This document shows positions 34,980-45,302 of a stretch of 64,000 nt of DNA, piece after piece (within the stretch, counting starts at the first letter, position 1; the number at the start of each line of letters is the position of its first letter). A model generated the notes under the pieces. It did not search any database and was not told the DNA's origin. It was given only the letters and a program-made list of their open reading frames with translations. The position numbers and the translations under genes are program-made. The DNA is from Neobacillus niacini (GTDB lineage: Bacteria; Bacillota; Bacilli; Bacillales; Cytobacillaceae): assembly GCF_023715785.1 (NCBI RefSeq), contig NZ_JAMBOX010000001.1, positions 372,001-436,000 of the forward strand, read 5' to 3'.

Positions 34980-35897
34980 TAAATCCTCCTTTGTTTGCTA
35001 GTTGTTGATAAATCTATATAGAAATATTTCTATCAACCAATTTTCACAGATACCACCGTGTATGCGGCGGTTCCAGAACCCTAGGATTTGCTAGTTCGTA
35101 GATGTTTTTTATACATAGAAAAGGCATGGCGATAGATAAAGAGGTTTTTTAAAAGAGTCCTCTTCATTTATCACCATGCCTGATCGGGTCAGTAACATGT
35201 GATGCCTATGTAAGCTGTTACAGTCATTATAGCATTGGTCCTTTTAAAACATAACGTGCCGAAAGCAGTGTTTCCCAGTACATGGAAACGGTCCTTTCGG
35301 CTCACGAGTAATATAAGCAGCAGTATGAGATACGCCCACACTGTGGGGGATTGCTTCGATGGTTTTCGCTAAAATGTTGCGCTAAGCCAACCTAATCGGA
35401 CGTTTGAATAAACAGGGGTAAATGCTCGCTACTAAAGGATTCATCCTTACGGTATTTGAAAAATCCTTGGCAGTCAGACAAACGATTAAGTGAATTGGCT
35501 ATAAACGTTGGCAATTCAACATTTCTGCCTTTTTACGAGCGGAAAATTTGATGAATGTTAGCATATTACGGCTCCCCCTTTTTGGCCGTTCAAACCCAAA
35601 CCCTTCGATCTATCAAATTCCGACACCATCCATTCCAGGCTCCCCCAATTAAACGTTTAATTAATACTTGAATAAAGGTTGATTTAATTGGTTTTCTAAC
35701 TGTTTACTGCAGAATTTCTTGTCGTTTAATCAAACGATTAGTTAGTTTTATACCCGAACCTTACTATCTTTGGACTTTATTTATTTACTGCTGCGGAAAA
35801 TGTCAATTTCCTCTTTTTCAGTTGCGGAACCCTTATAGGTAAAGAAGGCCTTTAGACCTCCGAACACATAGGAAGTAGAAAACCTTCCCCTGCTTCC
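34980..35897. other. Long noncoding region upstream of the GH84 gene
   Basis: More than 900 bp without a credible ORF. It contains two long hairpins (annotated as a structured element), and near 35647-35662 a perfect palindrome AATTAAACGTTTAATT. Related stretches are near 35480 (AAACGATTAAG) and 35735 (AATCAAACGATTAGTT). The central AAACG/CGTTT pattern suits a LacI-type operator, plausibly for the glycosidase gene. Confidence 0.5.
35122..35302 (-). ncRNA. Candidate structured RNA or decayed mobile-element end
   Basis: Two strong hairpins. Hairpin 1 (35122-35182) pairs AGGCATGGCGATAGATAAAG with a near-complement ending CCATGCCT, and has TTTTC on the minus strand. Hairpin 2 (35256-35308) pairs CGTGCCGAAAG with CTTTCGGCTCACG, with an inner GTTTCC/GGAAAC stem. 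A TATAAT box lies between them on the minus strand. It does not match a tRNA, SRP RNA, RNase P or T-box by eye. It may be an ncRNA or the noncoding end of a lost insertion sequence. Confidence 0.35.
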
Positions 35898-36446
35898 TTA
35901 GCTTTCTGGAATTCCTGGCGGGATGTAGCTCGGCGGAATGTTTAGCCAGCCACGGTTTTTCATCAAGCGTTTAAGTTGGGCCATGTATTCCATCAGATGG
36001 ACTTGTATTTCGAAAAATAGGAGTCCCACATCGGTACGAACGGACTGGCTTGCTGCTTGGGCACAAAAGCTGATAGAAGTAACGATTTTCACCGAAATCA
36101 AATTGACCAGTTCCTTCTCTGTTAATCGAACTCCCTCCGGAATCGAATCAGGATTCGAATTAGGCTTAGGAGAGCTGACCGAAGGCATCGACACCCCTTC
36201 TTTTTTTAGAAATTCTTCAATCTTCTTTGTATCCTGTTTACTTGAATGATAGGCAGCTGTTATTGCATGTTTTAAATCCTTGTCACCTGTTGAATTCAAA
36301 CACACTTGATATAGCATGTGGGCCTCGTGAAACGCTGTATATGCCGTCCACAGGGCCATAACTTCTCCAACATGCAGGTGTGGTTTCGGATCTTCATCCA
36401 CAAAGTCCTTGAAGATTGCAGTTATGGTTTCAAGTACATTCCCCAT
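35898..36446 (-). CDS. DUF3231-family protein
   Basis: A 182-residue soluble, helix-rich protein. The pattern HLHVGEVMALWTAYTAFHEAHMLYQVCLN at 23-51 and VTSISFCAQAASQSVRTDVGLLFFEI near 125-150, then a terminal GWLNIPPSYIPPG, fits the DUF3231 family common in Bacillus, usually as two tandem domains; this one is a single domain. The family has a ferritin-like helical bundle appearance and is linked by some to spore-coat CotF-like proteins, but its role is not known. AGAGGGA precedes the ATG. Confidence 0.7.
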   Translation of the reverse strand: MGNVLETITAIFKDFVDEDPKPHLHVGEVMALWTAYTAFHEAHMLYQVCLNSTGDKDLKHAITAAYHSSKQDTKKIEEFLKKEGVSMPSVSSPKPNSNPDSIPEGVRLTEKELVNLISVKIVTSISFCAQAASQSVRTDVGLLFFEIQVHLMEYMAQLKRLMKNRGWLNIPPSYIPPGIPES

Positions 36447-36710
36447 AAGATCCCTCTTTTCGAGTAATTTGGTATTATTTTTACCAAAAAGGGGAGAAAT
36501 ATTTAAGCATTCCTCGCGTTAGGCGCCCCTGCTGCCATGACTGCAATAAATGATACGAACCTTTTCGCCTACTGAGTCCCCCTTCATCACCTGTCCCCAG
36601 TGAGTTCATTGTCCCGAAAACACTGTTGACGCTAATCAAACACCCTACATAGAAATGGCTACTAAGCACAGAATAAAAATTATATTAAAAAACAAGGGAG
36701 TTGAACAATC

Positions 36711-37012
36711 ATGATTGTTAAATTTCTTAGGGAAAGCATAACAGCTGCTGGCTTGTTATTATTAATACGTTTGTATTTGGGATATAGTTGGCTTACGAGC
36801 GGATGGGGGAAACTTTCTGGTGGGTTTGATGCAAGTGGTTTTTTAAAAGGGGCCGTAGCAAATCCAGTAAAAGGCACAACCCCACAGATATTTTAATGGG
36901 AATCGTAATTATGGTTGCAGGCTATAATGCCGGCAGATTCGGATTGGATTACTTTATCAATCGACGTCTGCTAAACAGAGAAGGCAGAAAATTATCAACT
37001 GATAAAGTATAA
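36711..37012 (+). pseudogene. Broken doxX gene (internal deletion and frameshift)
   Basis: The first part encodes MIVKFLRESITAAGLLLLIR and on to ANPVKG, matching the DoxX N-terminal 54 residues with GWGKLSGGF. It then jumps, in another frame from 36878, to NPTDILMGIVIMVAGYNAGR and FGLD, matching DoxX residues about 121-145, and ends at 37012. About 65 codons of the centre are missing and the frame is shifted, so no functional protein is expected. It is on the plus strand, opposite to the five intact copies, and is more diverged from them, so it is an older relative. Confidence 0.9.
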
Positions 37013-37018
37013 ACCTTA

Positions 37019-37046
37019 AAAAGAGGGTGCTGAGGGCATCCTCTTC
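37019..37046 (+). terminator. Terminator after the broken doxX
   Basis: AGAGGGTGC and GGCATCCTCT pair around TGAG, followed by TCTCTC. Confidence 0.65.
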
Positions 37047-37069
37047 TCTCATTGGACCTGTGTATGTAT

Positions 37070-37168
37070 TTTTATTTGCGCGTTTTCGCTGATTATTTGC
37101 GCGAATGCCACTTTTATTTGCAATTTTCTCCAGTTTATTTGCGGATTTTCCCTTTTTATTTGCACCTC
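37070..37168. repeat. 21-bp-period TTTATTTGC array
   Basis: TATTTGC recurs at 37073, 37094, 37115, 37136 and 37157, exactly 21 bp apart, with otherwise variable sequence between. Shorter, less regular versions occur near 31872-31898 and 52845-52882. Confidence 0.85.
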
Positions 37169-37194
37169 TTTCTGGCAATCACATCACAAAAACT

Positions 37195-37226
37195 AAAAAG
37201 CCAGGAGAACTCTGTCCCCTGGCCTC
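37195..37226 (-). terminator. CCAGGGGAC-family terminator of doxX copy D
   Basis: Same hairpin as at 31949, including the CTAAAAAGCCAGGAGAACTC arm. Confidence 0.85.
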
Positions 37227-37230
37227 TAAT

Positions 37231-37746
37231 TTATGCGGTTGTTCTGGATGTATCTTTGTCAGTGTTTAATTTAGCAGTCTTGCGGATGAACGGAATCACC
37301 CAGCGGTCTAAACCGTAACGGCCGGCGTTGTAGCCTGCAGCTAGGATAATGAAGCCTAAGAAGATGTCTGTTGGGTTATGAGATACGGTACCTGCTAGGA
37401 AGAAAGAGAAGTTCATTACTAGACCGAAGAACATGGCCGCTGTTGTTAAGCAACCTAACAGTAGACCTAAACCGATAAGTGTTTCACCCCAAGGAACGAT
37501 GACGTTAAAAATATCTACATTTGGAAGCGCGAAGCCTTTTAGGAATTCTACATACCAGCCATAAACCACGGCGCCGTCAGGACCTTTGACAGGATTAGCG
37601 GTTACTCCCTTTAAGAATCCGGAAGCGTCAAACCCGCCAGTTAATTTACCAATACCTGCCGTGAACCAAGAATAACCGAGATATAAACGAATCACTAGTA
37701 ATAGTGCAGCTGAAATCTTATTTTCTCTTAAAAATTTGTTAAACAT
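37231..37746 (-). CDS. DoxX-family membrane protein, copy D
   Basis: A 171-residue near duplicate. It alone among the intact copies has FTAGIGKLTGGF in place of FTAGFHKITGGF, close to the GWGKLSGGF of the adjacent broken copy, which suggests exchange with it or ancestry of this segment. The tail reads LNTDKDTSRTTA. The frame is open upstream to 37839, but the start at 37746 is fixed by AAGGGGGAAAC and by the other copies, where stops interrupt the extension. It lies 218 bp from the broken copy, in the opposite direction. Confidence 0.92.
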   Translation of the reverse strand: MFNKFLRENKISAALLLVIRLYLGYSWFTAGIGKLTGGFDASGFLKGVTANPVKGPDGAVVYGWYVEFLKGFALPNVDIFNVIVPWGETLIGLGLLLGCLTTAAMFFGLVMNFSFFLAGTVSHNPTDIFLGFIILAAGYNAGRYGLDRWVIPFIRKTAKLNTDKDTSRTTA

Positions 37747-37887
37747 GTTTGTTTCCCCCTTATATTTTCTTGCTCCGTATGAATGATTGCTCCTTACATT
37801 TACAATATATAGCATTCTCCCTGTTATTAATATGGTCATAGTGTTATGTTCACAAAGTGTTAATAATGGTTTGACAAATATTTGAAC
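37747..37887 (-). promoter_or_regulatory. Conserved doxX upstream region, copy D
   Basis: Invariant CAAATATTTG, TTAACACTTTGTGAAC and TATATATTGTAA blocks as in the other copies; it shares GCTCCGTATGAATG with copies B and E. Confidence 0.65.
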
Positions 37888-37952
37888 AGCCTGCCAAATG
37901 CACTAATATTTAGTGTGATCGCTTCCGTTTTCCGTATTTTATTGGTGAATGC

Positions 37953-37990
37953 AAAAAAGCCCGACTAGCTTCTTTTCTGCTAGCCGGGCT
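37953..37990 (-). terminator. GCCCGACTAGC-family terminator of the CocE/NonD gene
   Basis: AGCCCGGCTAGC pairs with GCTAGTCGGGCTT followed by TTTTGC on the minus strand, 11 bp past the stop codon. Confidence 0.88.
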
Positions 37991-38000
37991 ATTGAACTTC

Positions 38001-39737
38001 CTACCGAATGATTGGCAGCATGATATAGGAAGGATAGGCAGCCCCATGATAAACGGTTTGGTGGGCAACCTTATACTCGCTGCTTGTGATCATGGTTTCA
38101 CCTGTGTTTAGGTTTGTGTCGTAGCGCGGGAAGTTGCTGGATGAAATTTCAACACGGATGCAATGGCCTGGGAGGAATACATTGCTAGTCGGCCATAATT
38201 CAATCTCATATGGTACAATTTCATCCTTAATCGATTCTCCTTGGTTCTTCCCGTTTCGGTATTGTGCCCGGACAATTCCGTCCGTCAAATTATAGGCTGT
38301 TCCATCCGGGTGAACATCGACTAATTTCGCCGTAAAGTCGGTATCGACTGCATCCGTCTTTGCCCACAGCTTTACTTTGACAGGGCCCGTCACTTCAAGA
38401 GCGTCTTTCAACGGCTCAGATGTATAAACCAATACGTCTTCCCTTTCCTCCAGTTGACGCTGGTCCTTGGGGCCCATGGTTTGTACACCGGCATACAAGG
38501 TCCCTCCTCCATTGGTCGGAACTGGATTCGATGGATCGTAAACAAAGGTATCCGCCGGTTCTTCCTTCATCTGCCGCTCGACACTTAACGTGCCGTCACC
38601 AAATCGGGTATTAGCTTGACCGCCACTATGTAGATAATAAGGAACATACGTGGTTCTCGCCAACGGCCATTCCCACTCGTCCCGCCACTCATTGACCCCC
38701 ATCACAAACAACCGAATCGGCGCAGCGTCCGCCGTCACCGTGTCTTCCCCCTTCAACCAATGATCAAACCAGCGAATATGTAAGCCAGTTAAATCGTCTT
38801 TCCCGTCAATCCAGTCTCCGGAGGATTGAAGACCAAAATTCCGTTCGCCAATCACCGAGCTAAACACACCATGGCCCCACGGACCGATGATTAATCTTTG
38901 CAGTCCTTGGCCATTTTTTTGAAGTTCCGTAAAATTTTTTAATGTAGACGGCAAAAGATTATCATACCAGCCGGCAATGTGATAGGCAGGAACGTTAATC
39001 TGCTGGTACTTGTTCAGAATGCTCATCCGCTCGCCCATTTCCTCCGTCACCTTGCCTTCCAGCAAGTCAAAGAAATAGCCGGCGGCTCCGAGCTTCTTCA
39101 AGGGCGGCCACTCCTGAATCGGCTTGTACTTATACCACTCCTCGATTCCGTTATAGAAATCGGCCATTTTTTCCATCATCGCCGCATATTCGGCCGAATC
39201 GCCATATTTTCGTTTCAACTCCTCTGGGGCAACCGACTCCAGCGCCCATGTTTCTGAGGAAGCAACGAGAAACTTCCCGCCGCCATCCAGCGAATTATTC
39301 CGCCAATCATTTAATGTCATCGCCGGGACAATCGCCTTCAAGTGCGGCGGCTGCTCCGTGGCGGCCAGCAATTGCGTGTACCCATAGTAGGACAGGCCAA
39401 ACATTCCAACCTTTCCATTGGAGTAAGGCTGCGCCGCGGCCCATTCCACCGTATCGTAACCATCCTCGGCTTCATTTAAAAATGGATAAAATTTGCCTTC
39501 GGAATGAAATCGGCCCCTGACATCCTGAATAATCACGACATAGCCATTCCGGACCAGCCGATTGGTATCAAGATAACGATGCGAATAGAACGGGAGATCC
39601 TTATTATAGGGAAGCCGAGTCAGCAGCACCGGGAACTTCCCCTCCTGATTGGGACGATAAATATCACCATACAGCGTCACCCCGTCCCGCATCACACAAG
39701 GCACATTTTTCTCTACTATGATTTGATCGATTGCCAA
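38001..39737 (-). CDS. CocE/NonD-family hydrolase (X-Pro dipeptidyl-peptidase-like)
   Basis: A 578-residue enzyme of the CocE/NonD family. The N-terminal alpha/beta hydrolase domain has the nucleophile Ser116 in GLSYYG; the catalytic Asp and His lie farther on (GWYDNLLP and GPWGHG motifs at about 258 and 288). The C-terminal jelly-roll domain has VTGPVKVKLWAKTDAVDTDF and ends near FPRYDTNLNTGE. Members hydrolyse esters (cocaine esterase), acylated antibiotics or X-Pro peptides. No signal peptide is seen. It starts at TTG after AAGGGG. The substrate is unknown. Confidence 0.88.
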   Translation of the reverse strand: MAIDQIIVEKNVPCVMRDGVTLYGDIYRPNQEGKFPVLLTRLPYNKDLPFYSHRYLDTNRLVRNGYVVIIQDVRGRFHSEGKFYPFLNEAEDGYDTVEWAAAQPYSNGKVGMFGLSYYGYTQLLAATEQPPHLKAIVPAMTLNDWRNNSLDGGGKFLVASSETWALESVAPEELKRKYGDSAEYAAMMEKMADFYNGIEEWYKYKPIQEWPPLKKLGAAGYFFDLLEGKVTEEMGERMSILNKYQQINVPAYHIAGWYDNLLPSTLKNFTELQKNGQGLQRLIIGPWGHGVFSSVIGERNFGLQSSGDWIDGKDDLTGLHIRWFDHWLKGEDTVTADAAPIRLFVMGVNEWRDEWEWPLARTTYVPYYLHSGGQANTRFGDGTLSVERQMKEEPADTFVYDPSNPVPTNGGGTLYAGVQTMGPKDQRQLEEREDVLVYTSEPLKDALEVTGPVKVKLWAKTDAVDTDFTAKLVDVHPDGTAYNLTDGIVRAQYRNGKNQGESIKDEIVPYEIELWPTSNVFLPGHCIRVEISSSNFPRYDTNLNTGETMITSSEYKVAHQTVYHGAAYPSYIMLPIIR

Positions 39738-40126
39738 TTCAAAAACCCCTTCCGTATTTCTTTTAAACTGTTATCACTCCATGTTGAATTTCACAGTGTT
39801 TGAAAAATAAACGGAAGAATTCCGTTTAAATTGGAAACTACTAATTAATGCCCTAAAAATAAAGGGATTTTTCCGTTTATCTTATAAAAATGTTTGGATT
39901 TTGTCTTATTTAGAACAGTTAACCGGATATCTCCGTCTATTTCCGATTATTAGGCATGCTCTAGATACATTAACCGGATATCTCCGTTTATTTCCGATTA
40001 TTAAGCATGCTCTAGATACATTAACCGGAATATATCCGGTTATTTCTGCTTCTTAAGCTTGCTTTATATACGTTAGCCGGAATTTCTCCGCCTATGAATT
40101 CTCCTACCTACACGAAAATCAACAAA
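39738..40126. other. Intergenic region holding repeat array 4
   Basis: The gap between the CocE gene and the opuC operon holds a decayed array of hairpin repeats (annotated separately) and the promoter of the CocE gene. No ORF was found. Confidence 0.7.
39809..40095. repeat. Tandem repeat array 4, 51-52 bp period, degenerate
   Basis: Hairpin cores of the type AACCGGATATCTCCGTTTA start near 39810, 39862, 39921, 39972, 40023 and 40075, spaced 52, 59, 51, 51 and 52 bp. Cores such as ACCGGAATATATCCGGT and AAACGGAAGAATTCCGTTT are near-perfect stems. The intervening part (TTATTAGGCATGCTCTAGAT) is also shared between units. Confidence 0.85.
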
Positions 40127-40160
40127 AGTCCATCCGCAGAACTACACGGGATGGACTTCT
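40127..40160 (-). terminator. Terminator of the opuC operon
   Basis: AAGTCCATCC and GGATGGACTT form a perfect 10-bp stem with TTTGTT after it on the minus strand. Confidence 0.88.
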
Positions 40161-40168
40161 CACCTGGC

Positions 40169-41802
<1,634 letters not shown>

Positions 41803-42456
41803 CTAAGCTGCTTCTCTCATCTTTTTCATTCCTGCAGGGGTTACCCAACCTTCGACTTTGCCCAATAAAAGGTCGGTCAATAACGCTAAGATTGTGACCG
41901 GAACCGCACCAGCAATAATGAATTCGGGCTGATAAAGGTTCAAGCCGCTGAAAATATAATCTCCGAGACCCCCTCCGCCAATAAACGAAGCTAAGGTGGC
42001 CCAGCCAATTAAATACACAGTGGATAAGCGGATTCCTGCCATGATGACCGGAATCGCAAGCGGCACTTCCACTAACCGAATCCGTTCCCATCCAGTCATT
42101 CCCATCCCGCGGCCTGCCTCGAGCAGGCTCTTCTGCACGCCACTTACTCCCGTATAAGTGTTTCTCAGGATAGGTAGGACCGAATAGAAAAAGAGGGCAA
42201 TAATAGCCGGGGTTTTCCCAACCCCTAAAAGGGGAATAAAGAATGCAAGTATGGCGAAACTTGGAACAGTTTGTATTACCCCTAATACCCCCATCACAAA
42301 TCCTGCCCCTTTCGGAAACCGCGTCAGCGCCACTCCGAGAGGCACAGCAATGAGAATGCCCAACAATGCGGCAATAACCGAAATATATAAGTGCTCCCAT
42401 GTCTTATACAGCATTTCACTGCCATTTGTGCCAAAGAATTGGAGAATTGTATCCAT
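41803..42456 (-). CDS. opuCB: Osmoprotectant ABC transporter permease OpuCB
   Basis: A 217-residue permease with five to six helices and the docking motif [53 protein letters not shown] precedes the ATG. It pairs with OpuCD. It lies 12 bp downstream of opuCA. Confidence 0.89.
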   Translation of the reverse strand: MDTILQFFGTNGSEMLYKTWEHLYISVIAALLGILIAVPLGVALTRFPKGAGFVMGVLGVIQTVPSFAILAFFIPLLGVGKTPAIIALFFYSVLPILRNTYTGVSGVQKSLLEAGRGMGMTGWERIRLVEVPLAIPVIMAGIRLSTVYLIGWATLASFIGGGGLGDYIFSGLNLYQPEFIIAGAVPVTILALLTDLLLGKVEGWVTPAGMKKMREAA

Positions 42457-42468
42457 TTGTCTCCCCTC

Positions 42469-43608
42469 CTACCCTATTTTTGACAAGTCATCTACGCCCC
42501 AAATCGAATCATAGACAATATCTACTAAACTAGCTCTTGTAACAATCCCGACAAGACGATGTTTGTCATCGACAACTGGGACGTATTTCATGCCCATTTT
42601 TAAGATTTTACGGATAGTATCACGGACAAGCGCCCGTTTACTAACGGTAAAAATTTCTGTGTCCACGACCTCTCTAACGAAGCTTGCCTTTTTCCGATTT
42701 TGGTCAATCATTTGGACATCAATATACCCTTGCAGCACCTTCAACTCATCGACGACAAGCAAGGAATCGACACGATGCTGCTTCATTAATTGAATCGCTT
42801 CGGAAAGCGTCCGTTCCCCAGTAATGGTGATTGGACTTGGATTCATAATTTGGCCGACGGTTTGGATATTCGGCCTTGCCTGGACGAGACGGTCTTTGCC
42901 GATAAACTCCTCGACAAATTCATTGGCAGGATTGCGCAAAATTTCATCAGGTGTGTCACATTGAACAATTTGCCCGTCCTTCATAATCACGATTCGATCG
43001 GCCAATTTCAGGGCTTCATCCATATCGTGCGTAACAAATACAATCGTTTTATCCAGCTTTCGTTGCAGTTTTTTAAATTCTTCCTGCAGGGATTCGCGGG
43101 TAATCGGGTCTAATGCGCCAAACGGCTCATCCATCAAAATCAGGGGCTGATCTGCTGCCAAGGCGCGCAGGACGCCAATCCGCTGCTGCTGGCCGCCGCT
43201 CAATTCATGCGGATACTTTTCTAAATAATCGGGTGTCATGTCGACAAGCGTCAGTAATTCCCGGGCCCGGGTACGGCGTTGTTCTTCGGGGACTTTTAAT
43301 AATCGTAAAACCAAGGAGATATTTTCTTGAATGGTCATATGCGGGAACAAGCCAATTTGCTGAATGACATAGCCGATTTCCCGTCGCAGCTGGACCGGGT
43401 CGCTATCCATAATGTTAACACCATTAATAAAAATCTTTCCTTCGGTTGGTTCAATCAACCGGTTAATCATCTTCATCGTCGTCGTTTTTCCGCATCCGCT
43501 CGGTCCGATAAAACAGATGAATTCCCCTTTGCTAATTTCCAAGTTGAGATCATGAACCGCCCGTTTCCCTCCTTTATACACCTTTGAAACATGGTCAAAT
43601 TTAAGCAA
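42469..43608 (-). CDS. opuCA: Osmoprotectant ABC transporter ATPase with CBS domains, OpuCA
   Basis: An ATPase of 379 residues from this start. Walker A is GPSGCGKT, the signature is LSGGQQQRIGVLRAL, Walker B is LILMDEPFGALD, and two CBS domains lie in the C-terminal third (NPSPITITGERTLSEAIQLM; KRALVRDTIRKILKMGMKYVPVVDD). CBS domains in OpuCA-type proteins sense ionic strength or nucleotides and gate transport. The TTG at 43608 is preferred: GGAGGTG lies 6 bp upstream and MLKFDHVSKVYKGG matches the family N-terminus; the frame opens 15 bp earlier. It is the first gene of the operon, divergent from gbsR. Confidence 0.9.
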   Translation of the reverse strand: MLKFDHVSKVYKGGKRAVHDLNLEISKGEFICFIGPSGCGKTTTMKMINRLIEPTEGKIFINGVNIMDSDPVQLRREIGYVIQQIGLFPHMTIQENISLVLRLLKVPEEQRRTRARELLTLVDMTPDYLEKYPHELSGGQQQRIGVLRALAADQPLILMDEPFGALDPITRESLQEEFKKLQRKLDKTIVFVTHDMDEALKLADRIVIMKDGQIVQCDTPDEILRNPANEFVEEFIGKDRLVQARPNIQTVGQIMNPSPITITGERTLSEAIQLMKQHRVDSLLVVDELKVLQGYIDVQMIDQNRKKASFVREVVDTEIFTVSKRALVRDTIRKILKMGMKYVPVVDDKHRLVGIVTRASLVDIVYDSIWGVDDLSKIG

Positions 43609-43864
43609 ATAAAGCACCTCCAATAATATGAAATATGAAAATTATATAAATTCAGTATAGCGTAAAATTTGTAAAATAAAAAGTTTATAAATTGTATTAA
43701 TTGCTGAAAATGCATAAATTATATGAAATATATAAGGTTTTTTGTCACTTTTTCTTAAAAATTCTCCCATTTCCTCGTTGTTTCTGAATGATATTCCTTT
43801 TCAGCTTTTACGAAAAGTGTGATATAGTGGCAAGGTAGATGGGTAATTGGAAGGGTGAGTTCTT
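43609..43864. promoter_or_regulatory. Divergent opuC / gbsR promoter region
   Basis: A very AT-rich gap of 256 bp. On the plus strand TATAGT near 43825 is a candidate -10 for gbsR; on the minus strand TATACT near 43656 suits opuCA. The repressor from the adjacent gene is expected to act here; no clear dyad was identified. Confidence 0.5.
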
Positions 43865-44401
43865 TTGGTTGAACAGCCATTAGAGAAGATTAAACGGATC
43901 GAAGAGCAGTTCGTGGAGAAAATAGCCGATAACATGCAAACTTACGGGGTTACAGCTACTGTCGGGAGAGTACTCGGTATCATATATATGAATCGAAAAC
44001 CAATGACATTGGATAATTTATCTGAGGAGACCGGGATGAGCAAAACCCGGATGAGCCAGGTCGTCCGCGAGATGGTCGATTTCAATATTGCCGAGAAGGT
44101 TTTTGAAAAAGGAGTCCGCAAAGATTTATATAGTGTAGAGCAGGATTATTATCAAACCTTCATTTCGTTGTTTACCTCCAATTGGCGAAAGGCAATCCAG
44201 AAAAACAAAATATTTGAGAAAAAGATGGCCGCTGAACTGCAAGCTTTGCTTGAAACCGAGGCATTAGATAAAGATTTGGAACAAAAGATTCATATACTAT
44301 TGAAGGAAACGAAGGAATGGCACGATTATTATCAATGGTTGGCCGAGCTGGTTGAATTCTTTGATAGCGGAGAAATCTTTAATCATGTCCCAAAGCGATA
44401 G
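43865..44401 (+). CDS. GbsR/OpcR-family transcriptional regulator
   Basis: A 178-residue MarR-like regulator of the GbsR family, with a winged helix at about 40-100 (TVGRVLGIIYMNRKPMTLDNLSEETGMSKTRMSQVVREM) and a helical C-terminal dimer region. In B. subtilis GbsR senses choline and its paralogue OpcR represses opuB and opuC. The divergent placement next to opuCA strongly suggests the same control here. A TTG start follows GGAAGGGTG. Whether it is functionally GbsR or OpcR cannot be told. Confidence 0.88.
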   Translation: MVEQPLEKIKRIEEQFVEKIADNMQTYGVTATVGRVLGIIYMNRKPMTLDNLSEETGMSKTRMSQVVREMVDFNIAEKVFEKGVRKDLYSVEQDYYQTFISLFTSNWRKAIQKNKIFEKKMAAELQALLETEALDKDLEQKIHILLKETKEWHDYYQWLAELVEFFDSGEIFNHVPKR

Positions 44402-44488
44402 GGTCGGATAAAGCACTAAGTCACAGCGCTTTTCACATTTTTAATTGCGATTCCAGTTTGACGCTTTCAGGTGACAGGCGCTGGAGGC

Positions 44489-44525
44489 AAAAAAAAGCCA
44501 GGAGAACCGATGTCCTCCTGGCTTT
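44489..44525 (-). terminator. CCAGGGGAC-family terminator of doxX copy E
   Basis: AGCCAGGAGGACATC pairs with GGTTCTCCTGGC followed by T7 on the minus strand. It is a variant with CCAGGAGGAC. Confidence 0.85.
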
Positions 44526-44529
44526 TGCT

Positions 44530-45045
44530 TTATGCAGCTGATCTTGTTGTGTCTTTGTGATTGTTTAATTTAGCTGTCTTGCGGATGAACGGAATCACCC
44601 AGCGGTCCAATCCGTAACGACCGGCGTTGTAGCCTGCAGCTAGGATAATGAAACCTAAGAAGATATCTGTTGGGTTATGAGATACGGTACCGGCTAAGAA
44701 GAAAGAGAAGTTCATTACTAAGCCGAAGAACATGGCAGCTGTCGTTAAGCAACCTAATAGTAAACCTAAACCGATTAGTGTTTCGCCCCAAGGGACAAGG
44801 ACGTTAAAGATATCTACATTTGGAAGTGCAAATCCTTTTAAGAATTCTACGTACCAGCCGTAAACCACAGCGCCATCAGGACCTTTTACAGGATTAGCGG
44901 TTACTCCTTTTAAGAATCCAGAAGCGTCGAACCCGCCAGTGATTTTATGAAAACCTGCTGTAAACCAAGAGTATCCAAGATATAAACGAATGACTAATAG
45001 AATGGCAGCTGAAATCTTATTTTCTCTTAAAAATTTGTTAAACAT
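44530..45045 (-). CDS. DoxX-family membrane protein, copy E
   Basis: A 171-residue near duplicate. It has ISAAILL like copy C, IFNVLVPWG (unique) and a tail LNNHKDTTRSAA. The open frame runs upstream to 45138, but the conserved ribosome site and comparison with other copies put the start at 45045. Third-position changes relative to the other copies are frequent while amino acids in the core stay fixed. It lies between gbsR and an unrelated membrane protein gene. Confidence 0.92.
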   Translation of the reverse strand: MFNKFLRENKISAAILLVIRLYLGYSWFTAGFHKITGGFDASGFLKGVTANPVKGPDGAVVYGWYVEFLKGFALPNVDIFNVLVPWGETLIGLGLLLGCLTTAAMFFGLVMNFSFFLAGTVSHNPTDIFLGFIILAAGYNAGRYGLDRWVIPFIRKTAKLNNHKDTTRSAA

Positions 45046-45186
45046 TTTTGTTTCCCCCTTATATTTTCTTGCTCCGTATGAATGTTTGCTCCTTACATTT
45101 ACAATATATAGCATTACCCCTGTTATTAACATAGCCATAGTGTTATGTTCACAAAGTGTTAAAAATGGTTTGACAAATATTTGAAC
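45046..45186 (-). promoter_or_regulatory. Conserved doxX upstream region, copy E
   Basis: Same invariant blocks. The match to copy D continues past the CAAATATTTG palindrome into GCCAAATGCACTAATAT, so copies D and E share a longer flank than A-C. Confidence 0.65.
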
Positions 45187-45251
45187 AACTCGCCAAATGC
45201 ACTAATATACAGTGTAATCTCGTTTGTTTTCCTCATTTAATATGGTGATTA

Positions 45252-45291
45252 AAAAAAGCCCGGCTAGCTTTAATCCGCTAGCCGGGCCTTT
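45252..45291 (-). terminator. GCCCGACTAGC-family terminator
   Basis: GGCCCGGCTAGC and GCTAGCCGGGC form a strong stem with T7 on the minus strand. It ends the membrane protein gene at 45303. Confidence 0.9.
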
Positions 45292-45302
45292 GTTGCGTTC
45301 CC

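Noticed and set aside
37747-37839. N-terminal extensions of doxX copies D and E
   Set aside because: The frame is open by chance. Copy A has a stop in the same stretch and all copies share the ribosome site before the later ATG.
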